From Verrucomicrobiota bacterium (GTDB lineage: Bacteria; Verrucomicrobiota; Verrucomicrobiia; Chthoniobacterales; SZAS-18): DNA of 64,000 nt. The stretch lies in NCBI GenBank assembly GCA_025353105.1, contig JANXRG010000036.1, positions 1 to 64,000 on the forward strand, given 5' to 3'. Below, in pieces: positions 43,387 to 51,797 of the stretch. The first letter of the stretch is position 1. Every line of letters begins with the position of its first letter. Under the pieces are notes generated by a model. The model ran no database searches. It saw only the letters and a list, made by a program, of their open reading frames with translations, and was not told where the DNA came from. A program made the position numbers and the translations under genes.

Positions 43387-45177
43387 ATGTCAGCCTACCG
43401 ATCGCATCTCTGTCATCAGCTCCGGCCCGAGGACGCCGGCCAGTCCGTCACGCTCGCCGGCTGGGTGGGTTCACGGCGCGACCACGGCGGCGTCATCTTC
43501 ATCGACTTGCGCGATCGCGAGGGCATCACCCAGGTCGTTTTCCGACCCGAGGAACACGCGGAAATCGCCAAGGCGTCGCATGCGTTGCGCAGCGAGGACG
43601 TCATCATGATCGCCGGCCGCGTGGAAAAGCGCAGCGAGGCGACCGTGAACCCGAATCTCGCCACCGGCGGCGTCGAAGTCGTGGCCACGTCCCTGACCGT
43701 GTTGAACAAGAGCGAGGTGCCGCCGTTCCCGCTCGATGATCCGGCGGTTCACGAGGACCTGCGGTTGCAGTATCGCTACCTCGACCTGCGCACGCCGCAC
43801 ATGCACAAGAATCTTCGCCTGCGCCACCGCGTCACGAAGGCAACGCGCGATTATTTTGACGAACAGGGTTTCCTTGAGATCGAAACCCCGATTTTATCGA
43901 ACCCGACCCCGGAGGGCGCGCGTGATTTCCTCGTGCCGTCGCGGATGCAGGCGGGTTCGTTCTACGCGTTGCCGCAGGCGCCGCAGCAGTACAAGCAGTT
44001 GCTGCAGGTTGGCGGACTCGAGAAATATTTTCAAATCGCGCGCTGCTTCCGCGATGAAGACCTCCGCGCGGATCGCCAGCCGGAGTTCACGCAGATCGAC
44101 GTCGAGGCGTCGTTCGTGGATGACACCGACATCCAGACGCTGACCGAGGGACTGTTGAAGCGGATCTTCAAGGAAGCGCGCGCGGTCGAAATCCCGACGC
44201 CGTTTCCGCGCCTGACGTATCGCGATGCGATGGATCGGTTTGGGTCGGACAAGCCCGACCTGCGTTTCGCGATGGAGCTGGTGGACTTGACCGATATTTT
44301 TCTTGAGTCGCAGTTCAAGGTGTTCCGCTCAATCGTTGATTCGAAGGGCGTCATTCGAGCCTTGAATGCGAAGGGCGCCGCCGCGCTGTTGTCGAAGGAG
44401 CAGCTTAAGAAATGGGAGGAGTGGGTGAAGACGGAGTTCGGGGCCAAGGGTCTCGCCTACATCAAATGGTCGGCGGGCGGCGAGTGGGAGTCGCCGATCG
44501 TGAAATTTTTCAGTGAAGCGGAGAAGCAGGCACTGGCGGAGCGGCTGCAGTTTGCCGAAGGCGACGTGCTGTTCTTCGGCGCGGCGAACTGGCATAACGC
44601 GTGCGAGGTGCTGGGCCGCGTGCGCCTGCGGTGCGCGGACTTGCTTGGACTGATCAACGCCGCGGGCGACGTGCTCAATTTTCTTTGGGTGGTGGATTTT
44701 CCGCTGCTGCAGTTTGCGCCGGAGGAGAACAAGTGGGTGGCGGTGCATCATCCGTTCACGCGACCCAAGGTGGAAGACGTGTCCCTGCTGGAACGAGGTG
44801 AGTACGATCCGGTGCGAGCCGTGGCGTATGACGTGGTGCTCAACGGGGTGGAACTCGGCGGCGGCAGCATCCGCATCCACGAGCGAGAGCTGCAGGCGAA
44901 GATGTTCGAGGCGCTCGGCATCGGGCCCGGGGAGCAGCAGCACAAGTTCGGGCACATTCTCAAGGCGTTCAGCTTTGGCGCGCCACCGCACGGCGGCATC
45001 GCGCTCGGGCTCGACCGTCTCGTCATGCTCATCGCCGGCGCGGAAAGCATCCGTGAGGTGATTGCATTTCCGAAGAATAATCGCGGCGCGGATTTGATGA
45101 GCCATTCGCCGAGCGAGGTGGAGCCAAAGCAGTGGCGCGAGCTGCATTTGCAGCCGCAGGTCATCGTGAAGAAATGA
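43387..45177 (+). CDS. aspS: Aspartyl-tRNA synthetase, bacterial type
   Basis: The gene encodes 596 residues. The OB-fold anticodon domain comes first (GQSVTLAGWVGSRRDHGGVIFIDLRDREGITQVVF), then class II motif 1 (FLEIETPILSNPTPEGARDFLVPSR), motif 2 region (FQIARCFRDEDLRADRQPEFTQIDVE), the bacteria-specific GAD insertion (about 290-420) and motif 3 (GIALGLDRLVMLIAGAESIREVIAFPK). Full length for a bacterial AspRS. It may charge only tRNA-Asp or also tRNA-Asn, depending on whether Asn-tRNA synthetase is present elsewhere. Confidence 0.97.
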   Translation: MSAYRSHLCHQLRPEDAGQSVTLAGWVGSRRDHGGVIFIDLRDREGITQVVFRPEEHAEIAKASHALRSEDVIMIAGRVEKRSEATVNPNLATGGVEVVATSLTVLNKSEVPPFPLDDPAVHEDLRLQYRYLDLRTPHMHKNLRLRHRVTKATRDYFDEQGFLEIETPILSNPTPEGARDFLVPSRMQAGSFYALPQAPQQYKQLLQVGGLEKYFQIARCFRDEDLRADRQPEFTQIDVEASFVDDTDIQTLTEGLLKRIFKEARAVEIPTPFPRLTYRDAMDRFGSDKPDLRFAMELVDLTDIFLESQFKVFRSIVDSKGVIRALNAKGAAALLSKEQLKKWEEWVKTEFGAKGLAYIKWSAGGEWESPIVKFFSEAEKQALAERLQFAEGDVLFFGAANWHNACEVLGRVRLRCADLLGLINAAGDVLNFLWVVDFPLLQFAPEENKWVAVHHPFTRPKVEDVSLLERGEYDPVRAVAYDVVLNGVELGGGSIRIHERELQAKMFEALGIGPGEQQHKFGHILKAFSFGAPPHGGIALGLDRLVMLIAGAESIREVIAFPKNNRGADLMSHSPSEVEPKQWRELHLQPQVIVKK

Positions 45178-45257
45178 TCGCGCGTCCGGCGCCCCGGAAG
45201 AGTACGGGGTGCGCGAACGTTCGCCGTGGTTCATCCTTCGGACTCGACTCGTTGGCC

Positions 45258-46061
45258 ATGCCCTCCCTCGTCCCGCTCAACCGACTCGCGCTGATCGCCC
45301 TCGGCGCGGGGCTGCTGGGCGCGTCGGTCCAGCTGTCTCCCGCGCTGCATGGCCAGCGTCGCGGAGGAACCCGGCCGGAGGCGACGCCCGTGCCGACGCC
45401 GGTCCCGGGGCCGGATGACCCGGTGACCCTCCCGTTTGGATTTTCGTGGGGCGACACACCGGAGATGATCAAGGCGGCGATGCCGCGCGTGAAGGCGAAG
45501 CTGAAGCAGGTGAAGCCACTCGGGGACCGCGGAGAAATCTGGGTGCTGGTGGGCGTGGAGGTTCCGGGTCTGCGCGAATCGCGAGCCATCTTCCAGGAGA
45601 AACAGCTCGTGGGGCTCGATCTCGAGTACGGCGCCCCCGACTGGCCCGTGGAGAAGTTTCGCAGTGCGATGGCAAATCTGCGCCGCAAGCTTGAGGCGGC
45701 CTTTGCCGGACCCGGCACACTCTTGAAACGTGGCCTGGTGGAGGGCACCGAGGAATCGGACGTGGAACAGATTCTCACCGGATACGAATGGCGGCGGTCG
45801 GATTCCATCGTGATGCTCGTGTATTTTTCGGCGGAGAAAAAGGATGTGGCAACGGCCGCGGAAGCGTTTCGATCGATGACGATTCGTTACCGTTATCAAC
45901 CGCCCGTGCCGGCCGGCTCCCCGGGTCCGGACGCAATCCGCGCGACACCAGCGCCATCAGCACCAGGTCGTGACCCGCTCCCAGTGCCGGAAGCGACTCC
46001 GGAACAAGGTGGCGAGTCGACTCCTATTTTGCCCGAGCCGTCGCCGACACCGTCGCCGTAA
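45258..46061 (+). CDS. Exported protein of unknown function
   Basis: The gene encodes about 267 residues. The N-terminus has a signal peptide (NRLALIALGAGLLGASVQLSPALHGQ), then a proline-rich linker, then a domain beginning LPFGFSWGDTPEMIKAAMPRVKAKLKQV, a start seen in periplasmic proteins that measure or bind through a repeated GxSxxE fold. The C-terminus is a low-complexity proline-rich tail ending PEPSPTPSP. No enzymatic motif. An in-frame ATG at 45174 overlaps the aspS stop (ATGA), but the signal peptide starts at 45258, which I prefer. It may be co-transcribed with aspS. Confidence 0.75.
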   Translation: MPSLVPLNRLALIALGAGLLGASVQLSPALHGQRRGGTRPEATPVPTPVPGPDDPVTLPFGFSWGDTPEMIKAAMPRVKAKLKQVKPLGDRGEIWVLVGVEVPGLRESRAIFQEKQLVGLDLEYGAPDWPVEKFRSAMANLRRKLEAAFAGPGTLLKRGLVEGTEESDVEQILTGYEWRRSDSIVMLVYFSAEKKDVATAAEAFRSMTIRYRYQPPVPAGSPGPDAIRATPAPSAPGRDPLPVPEATPEQGGESTPILPEPSPTPSP

Positions 46062-46229
46062 CAGTGGAACGTGATCCGAGCGCGCTGGCGAAACGAATTG
46101 CAGCCCGAGCCCGCGGGCTGTCCAGCCCTTTGCCACCGGATTAGGGACAAGCCGATCCACCTGCGGTCACCGCGTTCGCCTTAACCCTTGATTGCAACGT
46201 GTGATCTTTGTGAATCAAGTTACCAAGAC
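46062..46229. other. Intergenic gap with short palindrome
   Basis: 168 bp between convergent genes. It contains the perfect palindrome AGCCCGCGGGCT (46106-46117) and a GCCGATCCACCTGCG word that also occurs near 42936. No T-tract terminator was recognised. Confidence 0.4.
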
Positions 46230-48506
46230 CTAAGCCAAAGGCACGGGCGCGGTGCCGAGAGCGGCGGCGGCGGCCGTGACCTTCTGCTGGTCCGCGGCAG
46301 GCAGCAGCTCCATGCCGCGGCGGGCGAGGCAGGTGAGAGCCTTCACTGAAAGTTCGGCGTAGGAAAACGGCTTCGCGAGGAAGTCGGTGCCACCGCTGAT
46401 TTTTGATTTCGCGAGCGCGTCAAAGCTGTTCAGCGAGGTGACGAAAATGACGGGTGTCCTCTCGTAGCCCGGCAGGGTGCGCAGGTGCTTGCACAGCTCG
46501 AAGCCATTCATGCCCGGCATTTCCACGTCGAGAAAGATCAGGTCGAATTTGTGCTCCTGCATCAACTTCAGCGCCTCGAGCGCATTGCTCGCCGAATGGT
46601 ACGGCAGGTCGGCCTTCATCAAGGAATGAGCCACGTAACGCCGGCCAATCATCTCGTCGTCCACGACCAAGGCAAGCGCATCCTCCTTTTCGAAATCGCG
46701 CAGCGTGCTCGCGCGGCTGAAGGCCAGGCTGAGATAGTCGATCGCCTGGACGAGGGTGCGCATGCACGAGGCATTCAGCCGCTCCGGCTTTTCGCCGATC
46801 TTGATAAGAAGACCCTCGATCGCGGAGGACAGACGTGAGACCTGGCTGAATCCGGCGAGACCCGAGGTGCCGGCAAGCTTGTGCGTGGTCTTGAATAACT
46901 GGTCCACGAACTGCAGGCGTTCCGGACTGCCGACGGAAGTCTTCATCAGCGCCTTGGCATCGGCCTGGATCATCGCCACGCTCGACGGCGCGTCCTGCAG
47001 GAACGCCTCGCGAATCTCCGCCTCGAAGGCCACGTCGTCCGGCGGCAGGTAATCGACCATCTGATTTCCCGGCGGCGGCTCGACGATGATGGTCGTGATC
47101 TTGCGAATCGTGCTGGCCGACGGGTCCGGGGGCAGAATGGCCGCGGAAATCCGTTGTTCGGCGAAGAGTGACTGCATTGCCTCGACGACCTGCAGCGGCG
47201 TGATGGCGGTCTTGTCGAGCACGCGCACCGCGCCCGCGAGCAGTGCCTCCTCCTGCATGCGAGGATTCAGGGCTGCCGTGCAAAGGATGACCGGCAGCCG
47301 GGCGAGCTGCGGATCGGATCGGATGAGTTGCAACACCTGCAGGCCGTCCATGCGCGGAAGATGGGCGTCGAGCAGGACCGCGTCGGGCGGCGATTGACGG
47401 AGCAGGGCGAGGCCGGTCTCGCCGTCTGCCGCCAAATCCACGGCGTACCCGGCCCGCGTCAGGCGCGCGCGGTAAATCGTCGCGACCATATCCTCATCCT
47501 CGATCAGAAGGATCCGCTTCTGGCCCGGGGTGAAGACGATCGATGATTCGCCGGATGGTCCCATGCTGGAATCTCCGCGGGAGGGGGGCGGTTCCGCGAC
47601 GGCAGACCCTGCCACCGCCGCCTCGGGCAACAGGACGACGGAAGTCGCGCGCGGTGGCAACGCGGGCGCAACCGGTGCGATCGGACCAACGGGGTCGAAA
47701 CCTGGGGAAGTGGGATTGGGCGGAATACCGCGCACGGGCACGGTGGGTGGGCGAAAGCCGGCGGGCACCATCTCCGGCATGGCCATCGGCTTCTCCGCTT
47801 CCGGGGGCAACTGGACGATGCTCGTGCCGAGCTTGATCGTAGCCGTGCCCTTCTGCAGAAAGAGTTGTTTCTTTGGCGTGAACACGCGCTTCCGCAGCGC
47901 GGTCCGCAGCGCGAGAAAGAGATCGTCCTCCGTGGCCGTGCCGCGATCGAACACCCGTGTCGCGCCCGCGGCGAGGGCGTCCGCCTCGCCGAGCGATGAA
48001 TCCGACTCGGCGAGCGCAATGACGGGCAGACGCTTGTGGGCATCGTTCGCGCGCATCCGCTTGATCACCTCGATGCCGTTGAGCTTCGGAAGTTGCAGTC
48101 GGATGATGACCACATCGGGATTCACCTCCAGCACCTTGCGCGCGCCCTCCTCGCCGTCGAACGCGGTCTCCACGAGGAAGCCCTCGCCCTCGATCATCGC
48201 TTTGCAATCCGCGACGGCCAACGCGTCGTTGTCGATGATGAGAATCTGCTTCCGCGTGCCGGCGTGCATCGCCATGTGCTGAAGCTCGGCGCTCGCCGGA
48301 ATCCACAGCGGATCCTGCCAGACGTTCTGCTGCGGCCGTGCGCCCGTGATGCGGCTGAAAATGCCGTTCGAAAGCGGCGCGCTGGGCGAGTGTCTCGTCG
48401 GAATGGGTGCCGCCGACGGCGCAAACAAATCGGACGGGTCGCGGGTCCGCGAAACCTTGGCGTTGGAACGGAAGACCGAGAAAAATTTCGAGAAGAAAGA
48501 GGCCAT
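46230..48506 (-). CDS. Multi-domain response regulator: REC (degenerate) - REC - Hpt - REC
   Basis: The gene encodes 758 residues. The first receiver (about 87-205) has VVIIRLQLPKLNG, where the phospho-acceptor Asp is replaced by Arg. The second (about 330-450) has an intact AVLLDAHLPRMDG. An Hpt domain (about 500-620) has the phospho-His motif KTTHKLAGTSGLAG. The last receiver has LIFLDVEMPGMNG. There is no DNA-binding or output domain, so it is a phosphorelay hub in the cytoplasm. The histidine kinase gene on the same strand, 75 bp upstream, is its likely partner. The first receiver may be a constitutive or docking domain. Confidence 0.9.
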   Translation of the reverse strand: MASFFSKFFSVFRSNAKVSRTRDPSDLFAPSAAPIPTRHSPSAPLSNGIFSRITGARPQQNVWQDPLWIPASAELQHMAMHAGTRKQILIIDNDALAVADCKAMIEGEGFLVETAFDGEEGARKVLEVNPDVVIIRLQLPKLNGIEVIKRMRANDAHKRLPVIALAESDSSLGEADALAAGATRVFDRGTATEDDLFLALRTALRKRVFTPKKQLFLQKGTATIKLGTSIVQLPPEAEKPMAMPEMVPAGFRPPTVPVRGIPPNPTSPGFDPVGPIAPVAPALPPRATSVVLLPEAAVAGSAVAEPPPSRGDSSMGPSGESSIVFTPGQKRILLIEDEDMVATIYRARLTRAGYAVDLAADGETGLALLRQSPPDAVLLDAHLPRMDGLQVLQLIRSDPQLARLPVILCTAALNPRMQEEALLAGAVRVLDKTAITPLQVVEAMQSLFAEQRISAAILPPDPSASTIRKITTIIVEPPPGNQMVDYLPPDDVAFEAEIREAFLQDAPSSVAMIQADAKALMKTSVGSPERLQFVDQLFKTTHKLAGTSGLAGFSQVSRLSSAIEGLLIKIGEKPERLNASCMRTLVQAIDYLSLAFSRASTLRDFEKEDALALVVDDEMIGRRYVAHSLMKADLPYHSASNALEALKLMQEHKFDLIFLDVEMPGMNGFELCKHLRTLPGYERTPVIFVTSLNSFDALAKSKISGGTDFLAKPFSYAELSVKALTCLARRGMELLPAADQQKVTAAAAALGTAPVPLA

Positions 48507-48581
48507 CCGCGTGGAGTTTACATTGACGTGACCGCGTGATGCAAGGCCGGTGAGCCGGTCCCGGGATGGGCGGCCGTGACG

Positions 48582-49754
48582 TTATGAGGCGGCCGATCTC
48601 TCCGAGACCATCGTCTTGGGCAGTTCGATGCGGATCAGGTTGCCAAAGCCGTTCGGACCGGTCCCAAAGTAAATGGTGCCGCCGACCTCTTCGCGCACCA
48701 CCGTGATTAATTCCATGATTTCCGGCAGCGGAGCATCGGTGCCGGCGAGATTCTGCAGCGTGCTCGCACCCGTGACGCCCGCGGGGATTTGGCGGCCGTT
48801 GTCACAGTAGTCCAGGCGAACGGCCGTCGGGGTCGTGGTGATGACCAGCCGGATGCGGGCGTTGGTTCGGTCGGCGACAGACCAGTCGAGCGACAGGAGC
48901 ACCAGCTCGCAAAAAAGTTTCGAAAAGGAACCGGGCCGATGGTTCAGGAAAACCTCGCAGCCCTCGATGCGGACCTGATGACCGTTGTGCCGGTGCGCCA
49001 GTTCGAAAGCGTGCGCGACGGCCTCGAGATATGATTTCAATTCGAAGGAACGGCGACGTCGGTCCGCCTGGTCGGCCGCGAGTTGTTTGAAGCTGGCGAC
49101 CAAGTCGGCGGCGCGGCGAAGATTGGTTTGAACCACTTCGCCGGCCTCCGCGCTCGACCCGAGAAAACGGTCGAATTCCGAACGGGTCAGTTGGTTGGCC
49201 TGATAGAGCGCGGTGAAGCCGGCGATCTTGTCGCGCAGGCTCGAGATCGCGAGGATGGCGGTGCCGAGGCGATTGTTGGTCTCATGCGTGGATGCGTCCA
49301 CCAGTCGCCCGAGCGTGGCGAGCCCCTTGGATTCCGCGAGGGCGCGTTGAAATTGTCGCAGGGCATCATTCGCGGCGCCAAGTTCGTCGAAATTCGCCGG
49401 CAACTCCGCCGCGACCGGCGGACTGTCGTTGTCCGAACCGGGCGCGGGTTCCGGGGCGGGTTCCGAAGGGGGCGGTGCACCGGACGGGGAGGGGACCGGG
49501 GGCGGCGTCGAATCCGTTGTGCGCGAGCGGCCGGGAGACTGCGCGGCCATCAACATCACGGCCATGAACCCGGTGACGGCGGCGAGCTGCAGCGCGATCC
49601 ATCCCACCGTGCGCCAAGGCGCCACGGCGACCAGCGTGAGTCCGACACCCAGCGCGACGACGGTAAAAATTTGGCTCCGCCGCGGCCAGGCACCGAGACG
49701 CGGCCACGTCCAGCGACGGCCAGGCTCGGCTCCAGATACAACATTGATGAGCAT
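48582..49754 (-). CDS. Membrane-anchored sensor histidine kinase
   Basis: The gene encodes about 390 residues. Two membrane helices (about 28-75) are followed by a proline-rich linker, a dimerisation/phospho-His segment (GRLVDASTHETNNRLGTAILAISSLRDKI, the HE-NN box of HisKA-like kinases) and an ATPase domain with N-box region, LDYCDNGRQIPAG (G1) and FGTGPNGFGNLIRIELPK (G2). Length and arrangement are those of simple sensor kinases without a periplasmic domain. The start is ATG 49754; an upstream TTG is unlikely. The neighbouring multi-receiver protein is probably phosphorylated by it. A palindrome at 49799-49810 lies just upstream. Confidence 0.85.
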   Translation of the reverse strand: MLINVVSGAEPGRRWTWPRLGAWPRRSQIFTVVALGVGLTLVAVAPWRTVGWIALQLAAVTGFMAVMLMAAQSPGRSRTTDSTPPPVPSPSGAPPPSEPAPEPAPGSDNDSPPVAAELPANFDELGAANDALRQFQRALAESKGLATLGRLVDASTHETNNRLGTAILAISSLRDKIAGFTALYQANQLTRSEFDRFLGSSAEAGEVVQTNLRRAADLVASFKQLAADQADRRRRSFELKSYLEAVAHAFELAHRHNGHQVRIEGCEVFLNHRPGSFSKLFCELVLLSLDWSVADRTNARIRLVITTTPTAVRLDYCDNGRQIPAGVTGASTLQNLAGTDAPLPEIMELITVVREEVGGTIYFGTGPNGFGNLIRIELPKTMVSERSAAS

Positions 49755-49798
49755 GGGTGAGGGAGGCGACCGGCCATTGGTCAATCCGCCTGTTCTTG

Positions 49799-49810
49799 TT
49801 TTAGCTAAAA
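49799..49810. promoter_or_regulatory. 12-bp palindrome TTTTAGCTAAAA upstream of the kinase
   Basis: A perfect dyad 45 bp before the kinase start codon in an A/T-rich spot of otherwise GC-rich DNA. It could be an operator or part of a promoter. No factor is assigned. Confidence 0.35.
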
Positions 49811-49915
49811 ACGTGCCTGGCTTCGATTACGTCGGAAGAATGCGAAGGAAATACGGGCGAAGAAATCGGCTTGCCGGTTCGTCAACCGCGACTACGTTCG
49901 CGATTCCGGCAGCGA

Positions 49916-49988
49916 GGGTTGTTAGCTCAATTGGTAGAGCAAATGACTCTTAATCATTAGGTTCTGGGTTCGAGTCCCAGACAACCCA
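49916..49988 (+). tRNA. tRNA-Lys (anticodon CTT)
   Basis: 73 nt with a complete cloverleaf. The acceptor GGGTTGT (49916-49922) pairs with ACAACCC (49981-49987); the discriminator is A. The anticodon stem AATGA/TCATT encloses the loop CTCTTAA with anticodon CTT at 49949-49951, which reads AAG (Lys). A T-arm with GGTTCGAGTCC is present. CCA is not encoded. Confidence 0.97.
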
Positions 49989-50090
49989 CGCGCTGACCCG
50001 TTCGAAGGAATTGGATGGAATCACCGGATTGAGCAGGGCAAGGTGCGGGATTGTCTCAAGGATGGGTCATTCCAAGACCGGTTGTACCGC

Positions 50091-51791
50091 ATGAAACCAC
50101 CTCCTTCGTCCAGCCCGAACGATTCCGATCCCTTCGAATCCCCGGGCCGCGGCGAACCGGAGCTGGTCGATCGTCTGGACTTCCTGATCGCGAGCCTCCC
50201 GACCACCGATCCGCTGCGGCGAACGCTCGCGGAATTGCGTCGCGAGATTGTCGATCAACGGGAGATTCTCCAGGACGCGCGCGAGGCGATTGAAAAGCTG
50301 GAAGAGGTCGTGCGCAAGGTCACTGCGCCGGCCAACCGCATCGGCATTTTTCTCGGCGCACCGAACCGCGAGACGGCGCACATCCTCGTGGGCGGCGCGG
50401 ATTACTACTGCAATATCGATCCCCGCATTGGCCCGTCGCGCCTGCGCAAGGGTACGCGGGTGCTGATCAACGAGGCGTATGTGATCGTAGGTGAGCTTGG
50501 GTTCGATCTCGGCGGACCCATCGCGAAGATCACGGAGGTCATCGGAAACGAGCGGCTGCGGCTCGGGCAGGAAAACGGCCTGCAATCCGTGGTGGTGCAG
50601 CGCGGGGCCGAGCTTGCGAAGGCCACCTTGAAGTCGGGCGACGAAGTGCGCGTCGACCCGGGTTTTCGCGTCGCGCTCGAAGTCATGGCCCGGCCGCAGA
50701 GCCGGGATCATTTCCTGGACGACGTGCCGGAGCTGCCGTGGGAACGGGTGGGCGGGCAGGAGGAGGCGATCGCGGCAATCAAGGACGCGATTGAGCTGCC
50801 GTTGTTGCACGCTGATTTGTTTGCGCGTTTCCAGCACACCACGCCGAAGGGGTTCCTGCTCCACGGCCCGCCGGGCTGCGGCAAGACGCTGATCGGCAAG
50901 GCCACCGCCTACAATCTCACCGCGCGGCTCAAAGAGCAGACCGGCGAGAACATGCGCGAGTACTTCATGCACATCAAAGGACCTGAAATCCTCAACATGT
51001 GGGTGGGAGAGAGCGAGCGCATCGTCCGGGAGATTTTCGCCACCGCCCGCGAGAAGCGGGCCGAGGGTTTCCTGCCATTCCTCTTCATCGATGAGGCGGA
51101 GAGCATCCTGGGCACGCGCCGCGCCAGCCGCTATGCGAGCATCCTCTCCACGCTCGTGCCGATGTTCTGCACGGAAATGGACGGCATCGATTCGCTGAAG
51201 GACGTCGTCATCATCCTGGCCAGCAATCGCGCGGACTTGATCGATCCGGCCATCCTCCGACCCGGCCGTATCGACCGAAAGATCAAGGTGCAGCGGCCCT
51301 CGCGTGACGGGGCTCGCGACATTTACCGCATCTATCTCAACGACCGCCTGCCGTTTGATCCCGAGCTGGTGCGCGAGGCCGGCGGCATCGACGGGGCCAT
51401 CGACCGGCTGGTGGACGCGGTGCTCGAGCGCCAGTTTGATCATCGGGACGAAAATCGATTTCTCGAGGTCACGCTGCGCAGCGGGCGAAAGGACGTGCTC
51501 TATCGGGGCGACCTAGTGAGCGGTGCGTTGATTGCGTCGGTGGTCGAGCGCGCCAAGGGCCTGGCGATCAAGCGGGCGCTGGCCAGTGGCGCGGAGGAGG
51601 GCATTTCCTCCCCCGACTTGCTGCGCTCGCTCGATGCGGAGTACGCGGAGAACGATATCTTTCCGCCCACGGACATCACCGAGGACTGGCTCAAGCTCAT
51701 TGATTACGACTCGGAAAACGTCGTCCGCATCGCGCCGGTGCGGCCGGAGGGGGGACGCGGGGGCGCGACCACACGCGGCGCGGTGATCTGA
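50091..51791 (+). CDS. mpa: Proteasomal AAA+ ATPase (Mpa/ARC)
   Basis: The gene encodes 566 residues. The N-terminal coiled coil (about 30-80, TLAELRREIVDQREILQDAREAIEKLEEVVRKV) binds pupylated substrates in the family. Tandem OB folds follow (about 85-200), then the AAA+ domain: PWERVGGQEEAI, Walker A GPPGCGKTL, Walker B FLFIDEAESIL, sensor VIILASNRADLIDPAILRPGRID. This matches Mpa/ARC. The C-terminus ends in TTRGAVI, without the QYL-type tail that docks Mpa to the 20S core. It is followed after 6 bp by dop, so it is a Pup-system operon. Start ATG 50091. Confidence 0.92.
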   Translation: MKPPPSSSPNDSDPFESPGRGEPELVDRLDFLIASLPTTDPLRRTLAELRREIVDQREILQDAREAIEKLEEVVRKVTAPANRIGIFLGAPNRETAHILVGGADYYCNIDPRIGPSRLRKGTRVLINEAYVIVGELGFDLGGPIAKITEVIGNERLRLGQENGLQSVVVQRGAELAKATLKSGDEVRVDPGFRVALEVMARPQSRDHFLDDVPELPWERVGGQEEAIAAIKDAIELPLLHADLFARFQHTTPKGFLLHGPPGCGKTLIGKATAYNLTARLKEQTGENMREYFMHIKGPEILNMWVGESERIVREIFATAREKRAEGFLPFLFIDEAESILGTRRASRYASILSTLVPMFCTEMDGIDSLKDVVIILASNRADLIDPAILRPGRIDRKIKVQRPSRDGARDIYRIYLNDRLPFDPELVREAGGIDGAIDRLVDAVLERQFDHRDENRFLEVTLRSGRKDVLYRGDLVSGALIASVVERAKGLAIKRALASGAEEGISSPDLLRSLDAEYAENDIFPPTDITEDWLKLIDYDSENVVRIAPVRPEGGRGGATTRGAVI

Positions 51792-51797
51792 CCTGAC

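Noticed and set aside
49989-50090. Possible pup gene beside mpa
   Set aside because: No short frame ending in GGQ or GGE on either strand; the same holds for the 51792-51797 and 53325-53376 gaps.
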